DNA from: Flavobacterium palustre
GTDB lineage: Bacteria > Bacteroidota > Bacteroidia > Flavobacteriales > Flavobacteriaceae
Assembly (NCBI RefSeq): GCF_014639535.1
Contig: NZ_BMGA01000001.1
Location: 930,001 to 994,000 of the forward strand
DNA: 64,000 nt
Reading direction: 5' to 3'
Under the pieces are notes generated by a model. That model searched no databases and had not been told where the DNA came from. It worked only from the letters and a program-made list of their open reading frames with translations. The position numbers and the translations under genes were made by a program. This document shows, in pieces, positions 8,151 through 14,175 of the stretch (position 1 is its first letter; the number at the start of each line of letters is the position of its first letter).

Positions 8151-8181
8151 AAAAAAATCACCTTGAACGGGTGATTTTTTT
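8151..8181. terminator. Bidirectional terminator between lipoprotein 2 and plsC-like gene
   Basis: ATCACC and GGTGAT arms are flanked by a run of A on the left and a run of T on the right. The hairpin can therefore serve both convergent genes. Confidence 0.8.
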
Positions 8182-8184
8182 GTT

Positions 8185-8946
8185 TTAAGCGGTTTCAGTT
8201 TTTTTTTCGCTTTCAAATTCAAGTAATTGTGTGTAAATAGTCGTTCTGACTGCTTCCCTGATTTCTTTTCTGTGCGATTCATTTTTTCCGAAGGTTTCAA
8301 CCGGTTTGTGGATTTTCACCCGCATGATTCCCGGACTTCCGGCAAAAAAAGTATAAGGGAATCGTTCTTTATTGTCTCCAAAACTAATGGGTAAAATCGG
8401 GATTTGATGTTGTACGGCCAATTTAAAAGCGCCTTCTTTAAAATGATCTAAAAGAATCGCTTCGTCATCGGGAACGCCGCCTTCGGGGAAGATACACACA
8501 CTGAGTCCGCGTTCAATTCGTTTATGGGCTTTGGTGAAAACGGCCATACGACTTTGAGAATTTTTCCGATCGACTAAAATGCAGGTTCTTTTGTAGAAAA
8601 AACCAAAAATGGGGATTTTAGCCAGTTCCTGTTTGCCAACAAATACAAAAGGATTTTTAACAATGGCTAACATTAGCATGATGTCGGTCATCGAAGTGTG
8701 ATTGGCTACAATCATGTAGCTTTTGTGAGAGTCAATTTGTTGTTCGCTATCTACTTTATAATAAAACCCCATACCAAAGAGGATGAATTTAGCCCAAATT
8801 CGAGCCATAATAAAAAAGTAAGGATAGCCTTTTTCAGAAAGAATAGAAAGTATTAAAAACGGAAACATAATGAAAATAGGAACAGCCATTAGGATATAAA
8901 ACCATATGCGCCATAAAATCCAAAAAATTATTTTGATGCTTTTCAT
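8185..8946 (-). CDS. Lysophospholipid acyltransferase (1-acyl-glycerol-3-phosphate acyltransferase family)
   Basis: This 253-residue PlsC-type membrane acyltransferase has the catalytic NHxxxxD motif in VANHTSMTDIMLML and the glycerophosphate-binding motif in CIFPEGGVPDD. The N-terminal 35 residues form a hydrophobic membrane anchor (FWILWRIWFYILMAVPIFIMFPFLIL). It should transfer an acyl chain to lysophosphatidate at the inner membrane. Whether it is the main PlsC or an ornithine- or other lipid-specific homologue cannot be told. A TAAATTTG -7 box lies directly upstream on the minus strand, so its mRNA is probably leaderless. Confidence 0.87.
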   Translation of the reverse strand: MKSIKIIFWILWRIWFYILMAVPIFIMFPFLILSILSEKGYPYFFIMARIWAKFILFGMGFYYKVDSEQQIDSHKSYMIVANHTSMTDIMLMLAIVKNPFVFVGKQELAKIPIFGFFYKRTCILVDRKNSQSRMAVFTKAHKRIERGLSVCIFPEGGVPDDEAILLDHFKEGAFKLAVQHQIPILPISFGDNKERFPYTFFAGSPGIMRVKIHKPVETFGKNESHRKEIREAVRTTIYTQLLEFESEKKTETA

Positions 8947-8951
8947 GTTTT

Positions 8952-8959
8952 CAAATTTA
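8952..8959 (-). promoter_or_regulatory. -7 box (TAAATTTG) for the plsC-like gene
   Basis: On the minus strand, TAAATTTG lies 5 bp before the ATG. A TTTG at 8981-8984, 21 bp further upstream, can be the -33 element. That TTTG is part of the left inverted repeat of the GxxExxY element. Confidence 0.55.
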
Positions 8960-8966
8960 CTTTTTT

Positions 8967-8997
8967 AACCGCAAAGAAAGCAAAGATTTTCGCAAAG
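8967..8997. repeat. Left inverted repeat flanking the GxxExxY gene
   Basis: AACCGCAAAGAAAGCAAAG followed by ATTTTCGCAAAG is matched in inverted orientation at 9461-9490 and again, less exactly, at 9512-9542. The GCAAAG units recur within each arm. Confidence 0.7.
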
Positions 8998-9074
8998 AAT
9001 AAAAGTTAAGCACCTAATTTTAATTATAGATAATTAATTTTTGTAGGTTTAATACATAAAGTAAAAAAGTGATT

Positions 9075-9440
9075 ATGACAGAAAATGAAATTTCAAAAAA
9101 AGTTATTGGTTTAGCAATTGAAGTTCATAAAGCACTTGGACCAGGTTTGCTTGAGAATACTTATAAGGAATGTTTGTTTTATAAAATAAATAAAGCTGGG
9201 CTTTTTGTTGAAAAAGAGAAATCAATGCCGGTAATTTTTGAAGAGGTAAAATTAGATTGCGGATATCGGGTTGATTTGTTTGTTGAAAATAAACTAATTG
9301 TGGAACTAAAAAGTGTGGAGTCTTTGACTGTGATTCATTTAGCACAAACTTTAACTTATTTAAGACTGGGGAATTATAAATTAGGATTGCTTATAAATTT
9401 TAACGAAGTGCTTCTAAAAACGGAATCAGACGAGTTGTAA
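9075..9440 (+). CDS. GxxExxY family protein
   Basis: This 121-residue protein carries the signature GPGLLENTYKECL that names the GxxExxY family. The C-terminal half (YRVDLFVENKLIVELKSVESL and a HLAQTLTYLRLGNYKLGLLINF block) has the D, E-x-K arrangement of a PD-(D/E)xK nuclease-like core. Biological function is unknown; the family occurs sporadically and is often mobile. A GTG at 9069 is in frame, but the ATG at 9075 is the more usual start. The gene lies alone between inverted repeats, which suggests it was inserted between plsC and trpS. Confidence 0.85.
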   Translation: MTENEISKKVIGLAIEVHKALGPGLLENTYKECLFYKINKAGLFVEKEKSMPVIFEEVKLDCGYRVDLFVENKLIVELKSVESLTVIHLAQTLTYLRLGNYKLGLLINFNEVLLKTESDEL

Positions 9441-9460
9441 ATAATTTGTAAAACTTTAAA

Positions 9461-9490
9461 CTTTGAGAAAAACTTTGCTTTCTTTGCGTT
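9461..9490. repeat. Right inverted repeat, inner copy
   Basis: Its reverse complement, AACGCAAAGAAAGCAAAG then TTTTTCTCAAAG, matches the left arm at 8967-8997 closely. It starts 20 bp past the GxxExxY stop. Confidence 0.7.
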
Positions 9491-9511
9491 AAAATAAAAT
9501 AACATTTCGAA

Positions 9512-9542
9512 CTTAGCGAAAACTTTGCAACCTTTGCGGTTT
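9512..9542. repeat. Right inverted repeat, outer copy
   Basis: Its reverse complement, AAACCGCAAAGGTTGCAAAG then TTTTCGCTAAG, matches the left arm with a few changes. It ends 27 bp before the trpS ATG and creates an in-frame TTG that falsely extends trpS upstream. Confidence 0.65.
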
Positions 9543-9569
9543 AAAATTTCAGCTAGAGAAAAATATATA

Positions 9570-10547
9570 ATGGCAAAAATACTTACGGGAGTTCAAAGTA
9601 CTGGAACTCCGCATTTAGGAAACTTACTTGGAGCAATCATTCCGGCAATTCAATTATCAAATAATTCTGAAAATGAATCCTTTCTTTTTATCGCCGATTT
9701 GCATTCGGTTACCCAAATAAAAAATGGGGAGACGTTGAGAAATAATACGTATAGCGTAGCTGCGGCTTGGTTGGCTTTTGGTTTAGATGTGAACAAAGTA
9801 GTTTTTTACAGACAGTCGGATGTGCCACAAACAGCAGAGTTGTCTTGGTATTTGAGCTGTTTTTTCCCTTACCAAAGATTGACTTTGGCGCATTCGTTCA
9901 AAGATAAAGCCGATCGATTAGATGATGTCAATGCAGGATTGTTTTCCTATCCAATGCTGATGGCGGCTGATATTTTATTGTATGATGCCGAGTTTGTTCC
10001 GGTTGGAAAAGACCAATTGCAACATTTGGAAATGACGCGTGATGTGGCTTCCCGTTTTAATCATCAAATGGGGGAAACCTTCGTTTTGCCAGAGGCCAAA
10101 ATTCAGGATGATAGTATGTTGATTCCGGGTACGAATGGAGGGAAAATGAGTAAATCGGCTAATAATATCATTAATATTTTCCTTGAAGATAAAGCCTTAC
10201 GCAAACAGGTAATGAGCATCGAAACCGACAGTACTCCACTGGAAGCACCAAAAAACCCGGATACTTGTAATGCCTTTGCTATTTATTCTTTGTTAGCCAA
10301 TGAAGAGCAAATTGCACAAATGCGTGCTAATTATCTAGGGGGAAAATACGGTTACGGTCACGCCAAACAAGCCTTGTTTGAATTAATTTGTGAAACTTTC
10401 AAAACCGAAAGAGAAAAGTACCATTACTACATTAATAATCTTCAGGAAGTAGATGCTTTGTTGAAAATAGGAGCTGAGAAAGCTTCTGCTGTGGCCAATG
10501 GGGTTTTAGGAAGAGTAAGAGAAAAATTAGGTTTCGAAGCAAGATAA
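9570..10547 (+). CDS. trpS: Tryptophan--tRNA ligase
   Basis: This 325-residue class I synthetase charges tRNA(Trp). The HIGH-type signature is TPHLGN (residues 13-18) and the KMSKS loop is at residues 192-196 (GGKMSKSANN). Other family blocks are present: FIADLHSVTQI, LSCFFPYQRLTLAHSFKDK and LMAADILLYDAEFVPVGKDQLQHLEMTRDVA, each contributing to the active site. An upstream in-frame TTG at 9525 lies inside the repeat and is rejected. A perfect 15-bp hairpin terminator follows. Confidence 0.96.
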   Translation: MAKILTGVQSTGTPHLGNLLGAIIPAIQLSNNSENESFLFIADLHSVTQIKNGETLRNNTYSVAAAWLAFGLDVNKVVFYRQSDVPQTAELSWYLSCFFPYQRLTLAHSFKDKADRLDDVNAGLFSYPMLMAADILLYDAEFVPVGKDQLQHLEMTRDVASRFNHQMGETFVLPEAKIQDDSMLIPGTNGGKMSKSANNIINIFLEDKALRKQVMSIETDSTPLEAPKNPDTCNAFAIYSLLANEEQIAQMRANYLGGKYGYGHAKQALFELICETFKTEREKYHYYINNLQEVDALLKIGAEKASAVANGVLGRVREKLGFEAR

Positions 10548-10571
10548 ATTTTAGAAAAATTGAAGAATAAT

Positions 10572-10610
10572 AAACCCGACAGGTTTCTGAAACCTGTCGG
10601 GTTTGTCTTT
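10572..10610. terminator. Bidirectional terminator between trpS and dprA
   Basis: A perfect 15-bp stem pairs AAACCCGACAGGTTT (10572-10586) with its complement at 10590-10604 around the loop CTG, with T-rich sequence after it. The genes converge here. Confidence 0.9.
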
Positions 10611-10614
10611 TTAG

Positions 10615-11715
10615 TTATATCGCCTCAAACAATTTCCCAGGCAAAGGTCTAATCACACCTTTTAATTCCATGTTCAATAAAATGCTGGAAACCCTATAAA
10701 TAGGAAATTCGCATTCTAAGGCGATAATATCCATTAATTCTTTGCCTGTTTTGATTAGGTAATCGTAAATTTTTTGTTCGTCATTGTCGAGGGATACAAA
10801 CAATTGTTTTTGGACGGCTTTGGGTTCTTCTTTAATGTCCCAATTCAACATGTAAATTAAATCGGCGGCACTGGTGAGTACGTTTGCTTTTTGGGTTTTG
10901 ATAAGGTTGTTGCAGCCTGTGCTGTATTTGTCGGTCGTGCGACCCGGAACCGCAAATACATCCCGGTTGTAATCGTTGGCCATATTGGCGGTAATTAAGG
11001 ATCCGCCTCTTTCCGCCGATTCGATAACTATGGTAGCTTCTGCCATTCCGGCTACAATGCGGTTTCGCTTGACGAAATTTTCTTTGTCCGGATTGGCTGA
11101 ACTCCAAAATTCTGTCATAAAACCGCCGTTTTGTTCCATCTTAGCCATGTATTTCTTGTGGTTTTTTGGGTAAATTTGATTTAAGCCATGAGCTAAAACA
11201 CCAATGGTTTGGAGATTGTTTTCCATTGCTAATTGATGCGCAACAATATCAACTCCATAAGCAAATCCACTGACGATAACCGGATTGAGTGGTATCAAAT
11301 CTTCAATCAACTTTTTACAAAATTCCGTTCCATACGAAGTTATTTGGCGCGTTCCCACAATGCTGATAATCTTTCGGTTTTTTAAATCGATATTTCCTGC
11401 TGTGAAAAGCAAAACCGGTGCATCAACGCAATGTTTAAGTTTGTCGGGATAGTTTTCCTCCTGAAAATAGGCTGTATTAATGTTGTTGTTTTGAATAAAT
11501 TCCAGTTCTTTATTCGCTTTATCAAAAAAGCTTTGGTCTTTCAAATTTTTAAGTAGCATGGTGCCAACACCATCAATGGCTGCCAACTGTTGGGATTTTG
11601 TTTTGAAAACTGCTTCTGCCGAACCACAGTGATTCATTAATTTCTTGGCCATAATATCGCCTACACCTTCTACTTTTAGTAAGGCTAGTGTGTAAAATAA
11701 TTCAGATACTTCCAT
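10615..11715 (-). CDS. dprA: DNA-processing protein DprA
   Basis: This 366-residue DprA/Smf binds single-stranded DNA and loads RecA during natural transformation. It has an N-terminal helix-hairpin-helix region (LLKVEGVGDIMAKKLMNHCG, with IDGVGTMLLKNL). The Rossmann-like core carries VGTRQITSYGTEFC, SGFAYGVDIVAHQLAM, NRIVAGMAEATIVIESAERGG and AVPGRTTDKYSTGCNNLI. A C-terminal winged-helix-like domain covers about residues 305-365 (DLIYDY.. DIIALECEFPIYRVSSILLNMELKG). Length is normal. It converges with trpS and is divergent from the HU/SPOR gene. Confidence 0.95.
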   Translation of the reverse strand: MEVSELFYTLALLKVEGVGDIMAKKLMNHCGSAEAVFKTKSQQLAAIDGVGTMLLKNLKDQSFFDKANKELEFIQNNNINTAYFQEENYPDKLKHCVDAPVLLFTAGNIDLKNRKIISIVGTRQITSYGTEFCKKLIEDLIPLNPVIVSGFAYGVDIVAHQLAMENNLQTIGVLAHGLNQIYPKNHKKYMAKMEQNGGFMTEFWSSANPDKENFVKRNRIVAGMAEATIVIESAERGGSLITANMANDYNRDVFAVPGRTTDKYSTGCNNLIKTQKANVLTSAADLIYMLNWDIKEEPKAVQKQLFVSLDNDEQKIYDYLIKTGKELMDIIALECEFPIYRVSSILLNMELKGVIRPLPGKLFEAI

Positions 11716-11804
11716 GCTAAATATTTGAAATTGAAATGTATAAATTTTCTTCCGGATTGTTAATAAAAATTGTGAATAAAATTTTGATAACTATATTGGA
11801 TGTA

Positions 11805-11812
11805 TAACTTTG
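11805..11812 (+). promoter_or_regulatory. -7 box (TAACTTTG) for the HU-CCDC81/SPOR gene
   Basis: TAACTTTG fits TAnnTTTG. The predicted transcription start falls at about the ATG at 11818, so the upstream ATG at 11800 is unlikely to be on the mRNA. Confidence 0.55.
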
Positions 11813-11817
11813 TATGT

Positions 11818-12774
11818 ATGAATATAGAACATTACATAAGCCAACTATTATATCGTTATCAATGCGTTACCGTTCCTGGTTTTGGCGCTTTTTTGACTGA
11901 AATCCAATCGGCACAATGGGTTGAGAATGCGAATTCTTTTTATCCGCCTAAAAAATTGATTTCTTTTAACACCAATATTAAAAACAATGATGGTTTATTA
12001 GCGAATCATATTGCCAGAGCTGAAAAAACATCTTATGAATATGCTATTAGTGCTATTCAATATCAGGTGTTGAACTGGAAAAAAGAATTGGAACAAAACA
12101 GAGCCTTAATGGTTAAAAATGTAGGTAGTTTTGTTTTGAATGCTACCGATAATCTGATTTTCACCCCTTCTGATCAAAAGAATTATTTGACTTCTTCTTT
12201 TGGATTATCCTCTTTTATTGCTCCGGCGGTTAAAAGAGAATCTTTGGAAGTACAGGAAGAAATTGTCGAAGAAAGAGAAGTTGTTTCTTTAGTTAGCGAA
12301 GAAAGAAGTGGACGTTCGTATTTGAAATACGCAGCTATTTTTATTTTAGGATTAGGTTTAGCGGGTACGGCAGCTTACTCTGTTTGGAATAATCAAATTG
12401 AAACGCAAACGGTTTTAGTTGAAAAAGCGGTTCAGAAAAAAGTAGAGTCTAAAATTCAGGAAGCGACTTTTTTTATCAAAAGTCCAATGGCTCCTGTAAC
12501 GCTTTCTGTAAAATCAGATAAAAAAGAGCTAGAGGAAGTAAAAATGCCTTATCATGTGGTGGCAGGTGCTTTTAGAGATGAAGCAAATGCGCAGCAGGTG
12601 TATAAGAAATTGGTGAAAGAAGGATACAAAGCCAGAAGGTTAGAAATAAACAAACACGGTCTTTATCCGGTACTTTATGGTAGTTTTGCTACCTATTCCG
12701 AAGCTCAGAAACTTAAAAATGAAGTTCGTGAATCAGAAAATCCAGAAGCCTGGTTGCTGGTGGAATCATTATAA
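11818..12774 (+). CDS. HU-CCDC81 and SPOR domain-containing protein
   Basis: This 318-residue protein has two N-terminal HU-CCDC81-type domains (MNIEHYISQLLYRYQCVTVPGFGAF start; KKELEQNRALMVKNVGSFVL), spanning about residues 1-135. A single membrane helix lies at about 168-190 (YAAIFILGLGLAGTAAYSVW). The C-terminal SPOR domain spans about 244-318 (PYHVVAGAFRDEANAQQVYKK) and binds denuded peptidoglycan. The orientation implies a cytoplasmic HU part and a periplasmic SPOR part, so it may link DNA or nucleoid to the division-site cell wall; that role is inference. It has its own terminator at 12782-12811. Confidence 0.88.
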   Translation: MNIEHYISQLLYRYQCVTVPGFGAFLTEIQSAQWVENANSFYPPKKLISFNTNIKNNDGLLANHIARAEKTSYEYAISAIQYQVLNWKKELEQNRALMVKNVGSFVLNATDNLIFTPSDQKNYLTSSFGLSSFIAPAVKRESLEVQEEIVEEREVVSLVSEERSGRSYLKYAAIFILGLGLAGTAAYSVWNNQIETQTVLVEKAVQKKVESKIQEATFFIKSPMAPVTLSVKSDKKELEEVKMPYHVVAGAFRDEANAQQVYKKLVKEGYKARRLEINKHGLYPVLYGSFATYSEAQKLKNEVRESENPEAWLLVESL

Positions 12775-12781
12775 TTTAGAA

Positions 12782-12811
12782 AACTTATTCGTAACAGAAT
12801 AGGTTTTTTTG
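12782..12811 (+). terminator. Terminator of the HU-CCDC81/SPOR gene
   Basis: AACTTATTC and GAATAGGTT pair over nine positions, with one G-U, around GTAACA. They are followed by TTTTTT. Confidence 0.8.
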
Positions 12812-12840
12812 CTTTTAGAGCAAACGAATACCGTTCAGTT

Positions 12841-12918
12841 TGTCATTCCGACGAAGGAGGAATTACATAATAAAAATAAAATAATACTTGATGAGATTCC
12901 TCCTTCGTCGGAATGACA
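12841..12918. repeat. CATTCCGACGAAGGAGGAA palindromic repeat, copy A (intact)
   Basis: Perfect 23-bp inverted arms at 12841-12863 and 12896-12918 share the core CATTCCGACGAAGGAGGAA. A 32-bp AT-rich centre separates them. The repeat lies between the convergent SPOR and AraC genes and could act as a terminator. Related copies are at 21779, 24805, 48744 and 57547. Confidence 0.85.
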
Positions 12919-12939
12919 ATTTTGGGATATGTTCTTCTG

Positions 12940-13890
12940 TTATTTCCTTTTTTTCTGCTGTTGAATTTGGAATTTCCTCGGGCTGATTCCGTTACGCTGT
13001 GAAAAAGTTGAGGTAAAATGCTGTAATGACGAAAATCCGCATACAAAAGCAATATCTGCCATGCTGCTATTTTTGTTATTCTGAATCAATTCGATAGCTT
13101 TTTCCAGTTTTAAACTTATAATAAAACTGTTAGGCGGGAAACCGGTAAGTTTTTTTACTTCATAGGTAAATTTGGTTTTTCCCATATTAAATTCTGAAGC
13201 CAAATCTTCAATATGCCATTTTTTAGTTAAGTCGTTTTGAAGCAATTGGGTCAGTTTTTCAATAAAGCTGTCGTCTTCCTGACTTTTTTGGATTTTATTT
13301 GAAAGCTGTCGGTGTAAATCGATGAAAAGATTCTCCAGAATGTTTTGGACTTTTATTTCAAAACCTTCTTCCTGATAAGCTAATTCATTTCTTAATTCGT
13401 CAAAATATTTTTTAAAATTCTTCGCTTTTTCTAATACTGAATTGCTGGCATCGCCAATCATTTCTCCCAAACTTTGCTGGAATTTTTTAGATAATTTACT
13501 CCAGTTACCAAAGTCCAAAGCAGTTTCTTTTGAGAATTCAGATGGTTTGATAATAATCCAGTTGATCTGACCAATATCCATAATTCCTGAAATACTGCCG
13601 TTTTCATGCCAGGGCGCGGTAACCGATAAATTCTCAGGTAGCAATTCGATTTCTTTGCCTTCGATTACCCAGTCGTATTTTCCGCTGTTGACATAGTGGA
13701 TTTCGATTCCGTCATTCAAATGAGGTCGCATGGTGTCGTCTATGCGGACTTTGGAAAATTTCATGCTACCAAACTGACGTATAAAAGGCAGTTTTTTTAA
13801 AGGTCCGGGATTGTTTTCGTGCCACCAAACACCATAATTACCATGTTCGTCTTTTTCGCTTAAGCTTTTTGGTAATAAAAAGGAATTCAT
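12940..13890 (-). CDS. AraC-family transcriptional regulator
   Basis: This 316-residue regulator has an N-terminal cupin-like sugar-sensing half (about residues 40-130, with GIEIHYVNSGKYDWVIEGKEIELLPENLSV). Its C-terminal AraC/XylS double helix-turn-helix spans about 205-310. Helix one is WHIEDLASEFNMGKTKFTYEVKKLTG and helix two is SSMADIAFVCGFSSLQHFTSTFSQRNG, ending with the usual PRKFQ. It is divergent from the first enzyme gene of the polysaccharide locus with a 285-bp shared spacer, so it probably controls that locus. No hybrid two-component sensor or anti-sigma pair is seen beside the locus, making this the only local candidate regulator. Confidence 0.88.
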   Translation of the reverse strand: MNSFLLPKSLSEKDEHGNYGVWWHENNPGPLKKLPFIRQFGSMKFSKVRIDDTMRPHLNDGIEIHYVNSGKYDWVIEGKEIELLPENLSVTAPWHENGSISGIMDIGQINWIIIKPSEFSKETALDFGNWSKLSKKFQQSLGEMIGDASNSVLEKAKNFKKYFDELRNELAYQEEGFEIKVQNILENLFIDLHRQLSNKIQKSQEDDSFIEKLTQLLQNDLTKKWHIEDLASEFNMGKTKFTYEVKKLTGFPPNSFIISLKLEKAIELIQNNKNSSMADIAFVCGFSSLQHFTSTFSQRNGISPRKFQIQQQKKRK

Positions 13891-14083
13891 AAAATATTTT
13901 ATATTAAATTGGTATAAAGATAATTATTAAATTTATTTATTAGAATTTTATCCTTTTTTATAGAATCGACCGTTGTTTAAAAATATGATTTTTTTTGTAT
14001 TAAAATAGGTATCTTGCCCAGCCCAATTAATTTATTATCAAGAGTATAATTAGAGTCGACAGACTTTTTTTTTATTTCAAAAA

Positions 14084-14097
14084 TGATAACGTTTACA
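14084..14097. promoter_or_regulatory. LacI-type operator-like site in the AraC/beta-helix spacer
   Basis: TGATAACGTTTACA differs at two bases from the perfect palindrome TGTAAACGTTTACA found twice before susC. It lies 79 bp before the ATG at 14176. A 17-bp identical stretch occurs at 35737-35753. Confidence 0.5.
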
Positions 14098-14175
14098 TTT
14101 TGTTTCTTTCGAAGACTAATATGGTATTATAATTGAGGAGAACCAGAATTCAATTTATAATTTAAAATATATTTT

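Noticed and set aside
12841-12918. Insertion sequence ends suggested by perfect 23-bp inverted arms
   Set aside because: The whole unit is only 78 bp with no transposase; it is a small palindromic repeat also found elsewhere in the window.
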